Assembly: GCA_026874595.1 (NCBI GenBank)
Contig: CM049322.1
Coordinates: 7,673,900 to 7,737,899 of the forward strand
DNA length: 64,000 nt
Source: Sipunculus nudus
Lineage: Eukaryota; Annelida; Sipuncula; Golfingiida; Sipunculidae
Direction: 5' to 3'
Numbering within the stretch: the stretch's first letter is position 1; each line of letters begins with the position of its first letter. A model generated the notes under the pieces. That model was not told where the DNA came from and did no database searches. It was given only the letters and a program-made list of their open reading frames with translations. Made by a program: the position numbers and the translations under genes. This document shows, in pieces, positions 25,346-38,818 of this stretch.

Positions 25346-26960
25346 TATATATATACATATATACGCGTGTACATCATATTCTCAGCGGATACCCCAACCC
25401 CATCCCCCACCTCCGGCACCAGCCCCAACCTCCTCTTCCATAAATCCTGGCAACGCCGCTTACAAGACTCCTGTGACAGTTTGTTTTATTAGGCTAAATG
25501 TGTGTTCTATTTTTATATAATTTTTATAGATTTAATCTTTTTGTATATATATATACACACACATGGATGTGTGGAGAATGATGCCGGAGGCCAAAGTAAT
25601 CTTGAAACTCTTTGGCACAGCCGCTTTCGACTTTTTTTTTCAGCCGGGTTCGCCATGAAGCCATTAGTAGGAAATATCATTTTATTCCTCTTTACATCAT
25701 ACTTTATGGTTCAGAAGGCTCTAAGGCTCACTGTTGATTGGCGCCTAATCTTTAAGATAGGGCTGTATTCTCTGGGTCAAATATACTCCATACTTGTTTT
25801 AAATCTAAAGTCAACCAAAAGCAAACTTTCTCTGTACTAAGTGGTGATATTGTTGAAGTATAATTCAACAGCTGAGCATGATATTACTTGTAATTTTAAA
25901 GAGTATCCGGATTCGTCCGAAATCAACAGCAAATGATCAATATAATTAATTTGGCAATTTTGAGGAACAAATAAATATCTGCTTAACAGAAATCTTAGAC
26001 AGACTCCTTAGAATAACCAAAGAAAAACAATCAGCATCCTTGATCTTACATATAATCACTCATGGCCTGTGAGGGATTACTAGAGGGACCATCAGCATCT
26101 CCTGCCTTAACAGTCCCCGGGAGGGTCTCACTACATATAATTGAAATAGATAAAGTTAGCTAAATTTAAAAAACATATCATCTGTGGGTACATACATTGT
26201 TTTCATATGTTTGTATTTTTTAATTTTAAAAACATTCCTTCCCATTATATAATTATCAGCTTCGTCTTTTTTCCACTTGTGTCTAACTAAAAACATTTTA
26301 TGATGTTCCTGACGTTTTGGTAGAAGAGTAACTTCTTAATAAGGAACAATAAACTCATAAAATACACACACACACACACACACAACCGGAACTGACAATT
26401 ATAATACACATTAATATTTTTAGATGCGTGGTAAATCATCGATCATTATCTCAGCTGACAAAACAGTAATCAGCAAACAGAGAGCTTACACATTAGAAGT
26501 AAGGCCGGGCTTAATTCATATCCGTTTACCCCCCCCCCCCCCCCCCAACATAATTTTTTGTTCAAGTCATCAGTTTAGAGCCATAGGACATAGTACAGTG
26601 GAGCGTCGTTTTACCGAACATGTCGGGGACAATTTTTTTTCGGATTAACGGCGCTTCAATTTACCTTTATTTTTATTAAAAGGGAAGGAATAATTATGTG
26701 TGATATTTTTATACAAACTAATCTTGTCGATGTTGTTGCAATTCTGAGTCCTTAAGTGTTGGGTAAAATTTCTCTTTTGGTTAATTATGCTTAATCTAAG
26801 AAACGAAATATTCCATCGTATAAAACAAAAATAAGCATTAGGTTTGATGGATTTGTGATATTTATATTAATGTAGAGTTAACGTGTAACATGTAGACCCT
26901 TCATATTTATATTTTTATGCAACACGACATACATTATATTGATAATCACTGTAAAAATAA
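23101..26960. other. AT-rich host intergenic DNA
   Basis: No gene seen. Contents: a T run at about 23,182-23,197; degenerate repeats at 23,600-24,260 built on AGACGCCATCGTATTATAGA, with a larger unit repeated about 225 bp apart (near 23,930 and 24,155); a less AT-rich island at 24,630-24,900 that may be a transposon fragment; (TA)n at 25,312-25,346; a C-rich patch at 25,390-25,435; (CA)n at 26,364-26,384; a C run at 26,529-26,546. Confidence 0.5.
26589..26665. mobile_element. Possible Tigger/pogo-type terminal remnant
   Basis: CAGTGGAGCGTCGTTTTACC with CGGGGACAA and CGGATTAACGG resembles the imperfect ends of pogo-like DNA transposons. Only one end is visible, and the assignment rests on resemblance. 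Confidence 0.25.
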
Positions 26961-26979
26961 CATTGACAGGCAAGTTCTG

Positions 26980-27207
26980 TAGAATGTTTATTTCGGTTTT
27001 ATATTATGTGGCCTATGATGTGAGATACGACTATTTAAACACTGGGTACAACCACAAAAGCCACAGATCCAGATGAGCGGACTGCCACTGTGAGAAATCA
27101 GATGTTGCCGTGACGGCAGGCCGTGTACGCTGCACAGGGTGGTATCTGACTGAGCGACAAGATCAGATAGAATATACCTGTCACTACAGAAGAAAATACG
27201 AATCGAG
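26980..27207 (+). promoter_or_regulatory. Candidate promoter and first exon, copy 1
   Basis: TATTTAAA at 27,032-27,039, then a less AT-rich stretch ending AATCGAG|GTAAGT at 27,207, a strong splice donor. The segment resembles 37,970-38,181, where a TATATAAA sits at the matching place. A non-coding first exon of about 140 bp (about 27,065-27,207) is inferred, possibly for the CARD gene downstream. Confidence 0.4.
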
Positions 27208-27300
27208 GTAAGTTTGATTAATCAGAAATCGGTAATAAGAATAAATTTATGTGAGTGTATTCAGGACTTAATATGGTCAGACTCCCTTGGTTCAGCTTAC

Positions 27301-27302
<2 letters not shown>

Positions 27303-27346
<44 letters not shown>

Positions 27347-27379
27347 TATATATTTATATATATTTATATATATATATAT
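27303..27379. repeat. (TA)n microsatellite
   Basis: An interrupted TA dinucleotide run. Translated frames across it are artefacts. Confidence 0.9.
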
Positions 27380-27384
27380 GTCTA

Positions 27385-27585
27385 ACAGTAAGTGTCAAAG
27401 TGTAAGTGTTAAACTGTAAGTGTCCAACTGTGAGTGTCCAACTGTGAGTGTCAAACTGTGAGTGTCAAAGTGTGTCTAACTGTAATTGTCTTACTGTAAG
27501 TGTCGAACTGAAAGTGGCAATCTGTGTCAAACTGTCAGTGTCAAACTGTCAGTGTCAAACTGTCAGTGTCAAACTCACAGTTTGT
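27385..27585 (+). repeat. Minisatellite of 7/14 bp type
   Basis: Degenerate tandem units of GTGTCAAACTGTAA and GTGTCAAACTGTCA, most regular at 27,530-27,575 with a 14 bp period. A G run at about 27,609-27,620 follows. Confidence 0.75.
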
Positions 27586-27629
27586 CACATCTATTTTGTG
27601 TCGTTTCCAGGGGGGGGGGGGTCGATATA

Positions 27630-28121
27630 ATAAGCACTGGATAACCACTGCCCATCCCCCAAACAACAACCGTCCTTTTAGCATATGTTATATTTAGGCG
27701 CACTGGGTTTCCTTAATAAGGGTGCATATTTATCCAAAATATGCTGTTATCCACAAAGAAACTCCTTAAATATAACTTTTTAAACATCGCGTAGCGTCCC
27801 GCTACTATTACCCATAAAACGAGAAAGGTGTGAGAGCGGACATCTTGTCAAAAAGGTCACGCCAAGATTTTGCCCTGAATGCAGATGAATAAACACTAAG
27901 CTCAGTAATGGAGATGTCTACGGAAAGACAGGTATCCGTCAAGAATACTAGATTCCTCTAATTCAGGATCATCTTCTAGTGTAGCCTTAATACATAAAAA
28001 TAATAATTATTATTATTATTATTATCATATATATATATATATATATTACGCCATATTAATAATATTTTTATTTGCTAAAGAATAAAGAGATTGAACATGA
28101 TAAAATACAAGAAAATAATTC

Positions 28122-28168
<47 letters not shown>

Positions 28169-28331
28169 TACATGACAATATCAAATTTCGATTTCTAATT
28201 TCTTTCAATAAGGTGATTTGTACTGGATTCGGAATTGACATGGGTTCCAACTGACTCAGACTCGACAAACTCACTTACTATAGGACATACACAAACATAT
28301 ATATTATCCATTGTCCTAATACTAATTCCCA

Positions 28332-28374
<43 letters not shown>

Positions 28375-29930
28375 TATGACGAAGAAGCCTGTGATTCTAA
28401 AGCTTGTGTGTTTGCAAATAAATTAAACTTTATATATATGTGTGTGTGCGTGTGCGAAAAATTAATGGCTACAACTGACAATGCCTGAAAAAAGGAAATC
28501 CCCTGAAAGATTCACTTCAAAAACAACTAATTGGCTTGACGACCCATTTTCTTACATAGAGAACCTCGTTTAGATGATATATTGCATTTTACTCTTAATC
28601 GATTTTATATGCAGCGAGACGTCAGAGTAACGAGTCCGAAAAAGTTCCGACAACATAAACATAGAAATAAAAAGAAACTATTGAACACAGCGACTCTTGT
28701 GAAAAAATCTGATGTAGGATTAGCACGAAAAACATTATCAAGATCACCTGTAACCACTATCAGCTCTAATGCAGGATGTTAAAACAATGGCTAGTTGTTG
28801 TATACAATTCATACACGGCCTATGGGCTTGAAGATATGCCGCGTCTGACATACACTTTATCTCCATATGACAACTGGCTTTGTATGAGAGTGGTGATTTA
28901 GCAGTTCATGTGATGCTGAAGATAAATATATGTTTATCCAGTCATGGTTATATAAATTATGTAATAAATACATCTTACTATGGGCATAATAACGGCTTCT
29001 GTAAATAACGAAAACTTAAATATTTATGATTTATTTTGAAAAATCAAAGCAGTATGTAAAAAACAGTGATAGAAATGATCATACTAAATAATATATTTCC
29101 CCACTAAACCGGGAGCTATTACCAAGCGTATGGTTAATAAAGTGTCCCCAGGAAGATTTTTTTTGTTTTGCTCACCTCACTGTAAATCAGCTCTGCAATA
29201 GTGATGACCCGACATCCGCTTTGTTATCCTCAAAGTATTGGAATACCAAGATTACGGATTTTTTTCTTCCAATGTAGCCCCATTACAGGGATGCCGTGGT
29301 TGGCGATTTATTATGTAACCTCAATGTAATCTTACGTACACTGTACCGATAGCGTCAATATCAGCATACTTTTTATGTTACCCGTTATTAAAAAAATGAT
29401 ACTTTACATAATATCAACTCTTTTGTATATCTGTCACTTTATTCTGAAGGATTTCGACTTGTTTGATATTCCCTCAGCTCCTTTTACAATTGTTAATGTT
29501 TTGAATATATATTAGTTCACTAATACAAAAATGATTAGGTATATTGTGTAAGTTACTGTAAGGAAAATCGTGAAAATTGAACCCCCGCAAAACACTGGTG
29601 AAATAAAAACCGTGAATATTTAACCTTGGGAATAAGCTTACCACAGTTTATTTGGAGTTGATCTTATATATTAATTTACCTGAACATGGCACCATTTAAG
29701 ACCTCAATGCTAAAATATACAATATTCAAATTATCAAATTACATTTTTTGAGAAACCACATTTTCTGACAAAAGCTTTTAACAGATGACAGCTGGACGAG
29801 GAGTGAGAGACAAATGGACAACGCGTTATGTTGATCGAGCATAAATATGCATAGCCTAAAACAGAAGTGTACCCTATAGGACATTAAAATATGACAATGC
29901 AATGTATTCACATATAAATATATAAATACA
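27630..29930. other. Host DNA: microsatellites and a segmental duplicate
   Basis: Holds (TA)n runs at 28,027-28,047, 28,122-28,163 and 28,337-28,372, and stretches that match 38,680-39,290 (for example around 28,720-28,880). No coding gene seen. Confidence 0.5.
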
Positions 29931-30001
29931 AATAGATAGATAACTAGATGGATAGATAGATAGATAAGTAGATAGATATACAGACAGACAGACAGACAGA
30001 T
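29930..30001. repeat. (GATA)n/(GACA)n tetranucleotide repeat
   Basis: Interrupted GATA units pass into five GACA units at about 29,980-30,000. Confidence 0.85.
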
Positions 30002-30803
30002 GTGTTCTTCAATAGATTTAACATGTAAAGTTCAACTAGTCTAATCATCACGTTTGCCAGATACTTAAGCAATATTGCCAAAAGCATTGCGAGTCAATTT
30101 GTGTCAATAGAGACCATAAAATGATGGTTGTCCAAACACCATTACGAACATATAAAGCCTGCCGCCCACTGCGAGTTTGCTGCCACGCGATGCGATGTGC
30201 ATAGATTCACAAGGGATCTGCGACTGATCGCCGATTATAATCGAATCTCCATCACTGACTTGAGACTGAATACCATCCAAATGGTGGCAGAAGTTTTAGT
30301 CAGATGACTGAGTCTGTTATACTGGTCCAGCCTGAGTGGACACTATCTTGTCAAGTTCATCGTCTCTAAAATAACGCAAAAGAAATCCGCGATCTCGTGT
30401 CTGAGACGTTTCGCCGTAAGTCGCAAACAGTCTCAAGAGATCGCAACTGTTTGTGACCCATGGCGATAGGTTTATTTCGACAGGCTTAAGCAATTATATC
30501 GGATACAGACGGTTGTACATATGTAAGGGTAATACTACCAGCTTTATGAAACTATAGCCTCTTTTTCAAAGTCTAAGTTTTTATAGAATGACTCGCCTTT
30601 ACCATCCAAGTGAACGGTTTCTTAGATCGCTTGGTATATCTCAGAAATATACAATGTTATCCTTCGAATTTTACGGTACAACTTAACGACCAACAGTTGT
30701 AGACAAAATCGGTAGAAAACAAAAATCAAGTCCAAATTGATATATATTTAAACCATATATTAGATATTAAAGAACGTCTAAGAGATATTGATTATTTGGG
30801 TTA
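30002..30803. other. Host DNA with a less AT-rich island
   Basis: The segment 30,150-30,470 contains CGATCTCG-, GATCGC- and GTCGCA-type motifs and may be an old transposon fragment. No gene seen. Confidence 0.35.
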
Positions 30804-30811
30804 GTATGGGG

Positions 30812-33712
30812 GGTATATGCCGGATTGCCGAATGCCGGAATGCCGACTACCACCATGCCGATTCCTTTTTCGCCTAAACGCCGGTTTGCCGACTATGTCA
30901 ATACAACTGTAATATGAAGATTGTTTGGGGATATGATGCATGAAATACATGCTAATGACTAAAATTCATAATGTTGTATGTTGAATAGGAGGAAATAGTT
31001 GTATCTCAGGCTGGAATTTGAAGGTGCAAAGCAGGACTCGGCAATAGTCTGGCGGGCCCATGCGTCATGGCCGACTGACTTCACCCACGCCCGGCAGTCG
31101 GCAAGTCGCCTGACCATACACAGCCAGGTCAACATGAGAAAGACAGGCTACCTCAGACAAATTAAACCGTTATTAATGGTCATATTTTACATTGTGTTTG
31201 TTTTGTGGAAGCATAAATACGATAAGACAAGATATGTAAAAGGAATGTTAGACTGATCGTGGAACGAAATCCTTAATTGTATATTTTTTCGAATTAGAGC
31301 GGGCGTGAAAATGGTTCTGTTGGATATTTACAAATAAAAAAAACTGCACACTGCATTATTTAGAGATAAATATTGAAATGCACATAAATAAGTACTCTTC
31401 TATTACTGATACATTTCAATTAAAATTTACGAATCAACTGAACTAATCTGTTTACGGAATTCAGCAGATAATTTTGGGATCTTCAGTTAATAATCAACGG
31501 TAGGCTACTGGATGTGCCACAAACATGAACACACTTTTCAGTTGTATTTTAGTTCGATATATTGTTTAAGCGTTCCATAGTACCATGAAGATATATAATA
31601 AGTATCAGTACAATGAATATATTTTAGCGGTCCATGTATTCCAACACAGTCTATGGACATCAAATATCGGGGTTTCTACTTAATTAGGGGATCAATGGGA
31701 GGGTAATTAGGAGTAACCGTGACCTTATGGTTGTTGAAACAACACCGGGGTAACTGATTTATCAAATGTAACCGATAGCCATGTTCACTGAAGGGGAACG
31801 ATTAATTAGTAATCCTTTTCCGATGCATATTTTTTATTTCGTGAGAGCAATTTTAAGATTGAGAGACATCGAAATCAATGTAACATTATATGAGAGAGAG
31901 AAAGACAGATAGAGATATCAACATAATTTTATAAGAGAGAGAGATCAATATGATTTTATGAGAGAGAGAATTGAAAGGAATATTCTAAAATGGAAAGATC
32001 GCGATCAAAATGATACGTATTAATTGTTAGAGAGGACACAAAAAGTATTTTAAAGAAAGAAGTATATAATTCTTTATTTTATACAAGAGAGATTATCTTG
32101 TGTACGTATGTATTTATATTATTAAATATACATTTGTTAGCGAGGAATATATAAGTATTAATGTGTATTATAATACAATCGGAATTGAATTATAATGAAT
32201 ATGAATGAAGAATGAGGATGTTTATTTATTGTTCGGAAGAGTATAATATATATACATTGTATATATATACATGGTATATGTGCAATCAATAAATAGGCAA
32301 GAATAAATACGCAAAAATGAACGTCAGCAAAATTAATTTACTGATATGAACAAGTAAACCATCATCATGTGACACAATTTTATAAACGCAAGAATCGCCG
32401 TCTGCTGAAATAATTTACTGATATGTACAAGTAAATCATCATCATGTGACACATTCTTATACACGCAAGAATTGTCGTCTGCTGAAATAATTTATAATAT
32501 TATATTAGTCTCTGTCTCATATTATTTTATTGATCGCTCTTTCTATCTCTCTCATAATAACATATTGATCTCTCTCTAAACTTTAATGTTATATTAGTCC
32601 TGCTCTCTTTCAAAATGTTATTTTTCTCTCTCAATATTATCTCTCTCTCTCTCTCTCTTTCTCATATTGTTACCCTTCGGTGAACATAGATACCAATTAC
32701 AATGAGTCCGTTACTCTGGTGTTGTTACAACAATCGATTGGTTACGGTTACTCGTAATCCCATTGATCCATTAATTAACAAGAAACCCCCGTAATAAAGT
32801 GTTCCCTTTTGATGTTCATTGGGTGTTTCGAATTGTTTAATTGTGTCAACTAAAATCTATTCATGGAGCATGCAGTTATTTCTTCACATTTTACACCCTT
32901 CATGGTCATTTCTAATCTTTCTGATAATACGGGGCGACAAAACAAAATATCGATATTAAAAAAATTAAAATCGAAACAGTGGATTTATGTTTGATTCACA
33001 TCCAAAATCCGATTGCTGTTTTTATCTGAAAATTAAACTTTACACTGTTATGTCCTAATTTTTTTAATGCGGAGAGGGCGAAAATTCCAAGATGTGCATC
33101 ATTTTAAATTTTTTATTGATAGTTTAATTGGTTCAATACGCATACAAATGCTCATACAAATGTCATAAAACAACACATGAAACACAGAAGCATTAGCTAT
33201 TTGATATTTGCCGTTTGACGATCCGTCGATCAGGTGTTACCATATGTATATAGTATTATGCTCATGCATCCTTAGAGGAAAACAGCATATATTTTCACGG
33301 TTTACGGTTTTTTTAATTGAATTTGCTTGACCAAAAGATTAAACCATTAATAACGGTTTAATTTGTCTGAGGTAGCCTGTCTTTCTCATGTTGACCTGGC
33401 TGTGTATGGTCAGGCGACTTGCCGACTGCCGGGCGTGGGTGAAGTCAGGCGGCCATGACGCATGGGCCCGCCCAGGCTATTGCCGAGTCCTGCTTTGCAC
33501 CTTCAAATTCCAGCCTGAGATACAACTATTTCCTCGTATTCTGCATACAACATAATGAAATTTAGTCATAAGCATGTATTTCAAACATCATATCCCGAAA
33601 CCACCTTCATATTGCAGTTTTATTGACATAGTCGGCAAACCGGCGTTTCGAGAAAAAGGAATCGGCATGGTGGTAGTCGGCATTCCGGTTTTCGGCAATC
33701 AGGAATGACACT
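30812..33712. mobile_element. Foldback-type element, 2.9 kb, long inverted repeats
   Basis: The left end (30,819 onward: GCCGGATTGCCGAATGCCGG, then GACTACCACCATGCCGATTC) is the reverse complement of the right end (33,640-33,706). Matching continues inward, including 31,000-31,190 against 33,345-33,530 and 31,680-31,800 against 32,685-32,810, with GA-rich and CT-rich tracts in mirrored places. The direct repeat GTATGGGG flanks it (30,804-30,811 and 33,713-33,720), which fits an 8 bp target-site duplication. No transposase is seen. A 77 bp tandem duplication lies inside (32,337 and 32,414). Confidence 0.7.
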
Positions 33713-33720
33713 GTATGGGG

Positions 33721-36120
33721 ATACTTCACTCTTCCGTCAGATGTCGTTTCTACTCTATCTGATACGCACTGTGGGACGACCGGGAAAACTTGTCTCAAAT
33801 GTCAAACTATCAAATCAATTTCTTTTTTTCCATTTCAAGGAAACATCTTTTTATACTTCACAAGCGTACATGGCTTCAAAATATTACTTATTCCGTGAAG
33901 TCCTTTCCACAAAATCACCCATGTTCATGTTATTTGCCTTAAAAAAACAATTCTAATCCAACATATTTGAATGTACCAGGTTACCCTCTTCACCACATCA
34001 TACGTGCTCTTGTCAGTGCGAGTCTGCGTTGTGAGGAGATACTTTATCAGAAGAATTCGTCTGAGATCTGCCATGTAGATTTGCCACATGTCTGACCCTA
34101 TATAAATATTTTAAACAGAAGTTCCATTTTACCTTGACAAGTGTGTTGGTCATACACCGGAGAGGTATCTATCTGACAGGTTATCTGATATTCTAAAAGT
34201 ATATCACAGTCGCTTGGCCCACTCGAGGCAAGAAATCACGGACCAAAGCCTTTCTATAAACATGATAAATTATTAAATTGTTATTTTTATACTATATTTT
34301 GTTTTGTTTTATTTGATCTGCTTATTTACTCCAGCCTCGGCAGCCTGATCATATGCGATCAGTAATGAAACTTTTTATATGTCACTCATTTAATACTGCT
34401 TTTATTATTTTCCATACATTGAAATGACCGTGTTGAACTTGCAAAAGTAATATCTATTTGTTCCATAAATGTTCAGAAAGCAATTCAAATGGTTCATGCC
34501 CAAATTAATGTGCACCACTGAAGAAATATCTACTTTTTTATCCACAAATTTACTCAAGGATTGAGTTTCTGCGCATCTTCATGAAAATGTTATTTCTAAC
34601 TGGCGAGTTGCTGATCAGATTATCCATGGAATAAACTTTCAAGCCTGTATAGGGTATATTCTGATGACGTTAATGAGGTTGTAGCCTCCAAAGACAAACA
34701 ATTTCGAACTATCGAAACGATTCGAAATTTAGTGTTTACAAAACATGGACGAAAAGGGTAATAAAATATGGTTTGATGGCATCATTTCCTTTGAAGAATC
34801 AAGTGTGGTATCAGAATTGTGAATAATGTTGACATCAGTTCGTATCAATACAAAGATAAACAAGTATTGTACAATATAACACAGGGCCCACTGCTAAACC
34901 CACAATCAAATCCGGGTTTGAAGATGACTCATGTTAAGCTCGTCATTCGAAGATTATACGATATTCACGTGATATATAGGCACGATTCAAGGGCAATCCC
35001 ATGCATTGTAATGTTGCTTTACTGTGAGTCTGCGAATTATATTCCGGTTCATGAAAATCAGGCGGTGCAAATATAGCCACGTCGGATAAAAATTAAACGA
35101 AATTCCTAGAATGATGTTCAATAACTTTTTTAATTTGTATTTGATAATATGGTGATTAGATACACTGATGTAAATTAAGAACCTGAAATCAATTTTAAAA
35201 TAATACTTTATTGATTTCAAATAAAATCATTTGGGTAAGAGTTTCGCGGACTAGCCGTGTATACCCGAGTCATTAGACTGGAAAACCTGTATCTGAATCA
35301 TTGCATTAACCATACGCATGAACACATTCCAACGGCAATCAATATTATTATCTCAATAACACTACGAGTCATTGATTAACACAAAACAATACATGTGAGC
35401 TCACAAATTAACGTATTGATTCATTCTATGTTAACTGGTCCATTTGCTGTGTTGCCCACAAGTTGGTTATCCTATGGTAATCTATTTCCAGTCTTGTCTG
35501 TGTCCATGCAGTCAGAAATTCAACGAACATGTATCGGGATTTTCCAATACGACGAGTTAAAAAGTATTTTGTTTTTCTCACACGTTGTAGGTGTTGTTAG
35601 ACAGTACACAAACATATCTAACGATTGGTCAGATTTATGTTAAGTGACAGCGTTCCTTTAGGTCATGAGGTGCTGTCAAAAATAAGAAAATGTTCACATC
35701 CTCATGGAGGCTTTTAGACTCCCTATTGTCTGAGGGCCGAAACAGGACTATAGGCTCGCACTCCCATGAGGCTATATGAGAGAGGGTTGTAGGGACCGTC
35801 CGAGGCCGGTGGCTTTCTACTGGGTCTCAGATTTCTTGGACCTGTAGAGACTTCCATACACCGCCACCTAGGCCATGAAGAGTGCCTTGATTAGTTATAA
35901 TAACTATTTGTATTATTCATGTAAAAATACATATGTTTATAAAAAAATCAACTGGCTGTTTGATATTTCAATTGATTCTGTCACAAAGAGACAATAGTAA
36001 AGAATAATCAATAAACATCCTTTCAATAATTCATGTAACAGCCTCATAAAAGCAAATGATGCATTTTTTTATTGAATGTTTCTGCGACTCGCATAGAACT
36101 GGAACAAATGAAGCACCTAG
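33721..36120. other. Host DNA, no gene seen
   Basis: Short islands at 33,965-34,260 and 35,650-35,890 are less AT-rich and may be transposon remnants; the second includes GGACCTGTAGAGACTTCC. The frame over 34,819-35,076 has no protein features that I recognise. Confidence 0.4.
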
Positions 36121-36192
36121 CCCGACCCTCTCTTGGATGGACACCCCGCTATAACGGACAAATCGTTCGGTCCCATGACCGTCCGTTATTTA

Positions 36193-36258
<66 letters not shown>
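36120..36258. repeat. Transposon-end-like segment plus (TA)n
   Basis: GGACACCCCGCTATAACGGA with CGGTCCCATGACCGTCCGTT resembles pogo/Tigger-type ends. It runs into (TA)n at 36,199-36,257. Confidence 0.4.
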
Positions 36259-36259
<1 letters not shown>

Positions 36260-37960
36260 ACTATTATGTTTTAGCTTAACTGACCGCAGGTAACCTGAGC
36301 TAAAGCGATCGGTGTTCCTCCGTCTGTTACATATTTGCTGGTACCGATTCAAGTAAATTGTGTTAGATGTTGTTTTTATTTCTGACCTGTGTACAAGAAT
36401 ATGCAGTATCCCACATCATCAACAACTGGGGTATAGATTTATACAAGACAATATGTACAATGTCGAATGGAAAAAAAATAAGCTTCTTCTTAAACATCGT
36501 AATGACGATGCTTAAATTGAGAATTTATATTCAATGTGAACTTATTGAGACCTATGACTAAGGAATGCAACTAAATAGTTTGACTTAAATGTCTGTATCT
36601 TTTCAATGAGACACTCTTTGAGCCTATGTATGTATACACAAAAATATCATTTAGACTCATCTAAAACACGAATGAACAAAATAATAAAGCTTAGATAGTG
36701 TAAACATTTTATTCATCGTTGTTATCAGAACATAACCATTATTGAACGGTGTGTTTTATGACTTATTTTTTTTTTAAATGAATTGCTAAAATAAATTTGG
36801 AAGAAAATATAAGTAGACATGAAATTAATTGTATCATCTAGAGATTTTATGGATGATTCATCCGATCTTAACAGACCAGACTAATTGAGAGAGAGTGAAA
36901 GTGAGAGAGAGAAAAAGAGGGATTCGTGTTACAACATGCAGTTACTGTTTATAAAACCACATCCTGGATGGCCTGGATTACCGCCCTCGTGACAAGTACG
37001 TGACAGACCTCATGTGTGTCCTTGAGAACAGGAATGAAAAACATCACTCCATACAATATACCTCAAATACCGCAAACTTTAATATTTTCCATGCCCTAAG
37101 CCTCGACAACCTGAAAAAATATCTTTACTATAATAGTATTACATTTAAGAATACTTCTGTTATTGATTAGAAAAGAAGATTGGAAGACATCATATGTGGC
37201 TTATCAAATGCATAAGTTGGGATATTATGTATATTACCAAAAGTATATATACAGTGAAATCAGGGGACTTGTAATGTTGCTGTAATTGCTTAGTTATATA
37301 TGTTTAAGTCATCAGTTGCTGTTTTAGAATAAGTCTATATATAGGTTAGAATAACGACATCAGTTTTTTAGGGGAGAATATTGCATATACATAGAGTAAA
37401 ACTGAGCAACCAAACGTCCTGGAAAAAGTGCTGCGATATAAAGTTTTGTAACAAGTTTATTCCCCTAAGTTTGCCATTCGTAACTATCTGATAAAACCTA
37501 TTTAAACAGTCCAGCTAAAGATCTGACAAAGTTCTTCAGTAGCATCCCCGTGCAGTCAACCAGCTTTACAAATTTGGGCAAAAAAGGTTTCTTAAATAGA
37601 AGTTGGGGACAGTTGCGTCACTTTTTCTTCCAGGGTGGGGGGATGACTGATTACATTGACTTTCCCCCCTTGCCAAAAATTGAGGAGTATATAACCCCCC
37701 CCCCCCTTATATTGACGCCCCTGGTTGGGGATGTATGTTTACGTAGATTTTTGGTCTTCATTCCTGCATCTGAGAAAGTGTTGTATTCATCACGGAATAA
37801 AGAAAAGGGCGGACGTAGGAAAAATATTAATGTACAAAACTTTTAATTTAAAACACTTTGTGATAATTGTTTGAATGAATGTAAACCATTATTAAGAAAA
37901 GGATAAGAAAACAAATATGACTAATCTGCTGATAAACCTAATTAATAGGCAGGATCTGCA
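36259..37960. other. Host DNA, no gene seen
   Basis: AT-rich sequence with a C run at about 37,698-37,707 and GA-rich patches near 36,890-36,920. No splice-supported frame found. Confidence 0.4.
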
Positions 37961-37969
37961 AAATGTAAA

Positions 37970-38181
37970 CTTAAGTGTCATGTAATGTGGCCTATGCTGT
38001 GCGATACGAGTATATAAACACCTGGTATAACCACAGACGCGCAGACCGAGCTGGACGGACTGTGGGCGGACTGGCGCTGTGAGAGACCAGCAGTTGTGAC
38101 GTGACGCCAGGTACGCTGCGCAGAGTGGTATCTCAATGAGCGACAAGCCGAGATATAATGTAACCCTTTGCAAGAATCAAG
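37970..38181 (+). promoter_or_regulatory. Candidate promoter and first exon, copy 2
   Basis: TATATAAA at 38,011-38,018 is followed by about 140 bp ending CAAG|GTAGGT at 38,181. It is homologous to 26,980-27,207, including GTGGCCTATG, GATACGA and GTGGTATCT. The TATA box is stronger here than in copy 1. An alternative first exon of the downstream gene is inferred. Confidence 0.4.
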
Positions 38182-38199
38182 GTAGGTTTTAATCATTGA

Positions 38200-38327
38200 C
38201 TATAATATATATATATATATATATATTTTGACTGGGACTTGCACTTGGATCCGGATGGTACACACACACGCGTATATAAACATCGACCTTACAGCGACAT
38301 TTCATTTAACTCAAGTATTTATATCCG

Positions 38328-38382
<55 letters not shown>

Positions 38383-38782
38383 TCACTTCATATAAAATTT
38401 ATTATTATAACTTAATACAGGAAAGAAATTTCCGACTTCCCGACTCCCGGGCAACACATATTATGAACCGCTTAACAAAAAAACAATCTGGCATTTTAAA
38501 GAGTGTGCAGCTTTTACCAGAAGGATAAACTAGGGCCATATATACTTTCATGCACTTTCCGTCTGTGTTGTGACAAATTGTGAAAACCATTGCCGAACCA
38601 TTGCCTAAGCACTAAAAGTAATTAAAATGTACAAAAAGTAATAGCAACATAAATATGCACATGACATTGTCAAATTTCAAGTTCAAAAGTCTTTCAGTAA
38701 GGCGATATGTATTAGAAATTGTTAAACGGACTTTGCTTGTACTGGTGTGGACTGGCACTTGGACCCGGATGGTACATATACA

Positions 38783-38818
<36 letters not shown>

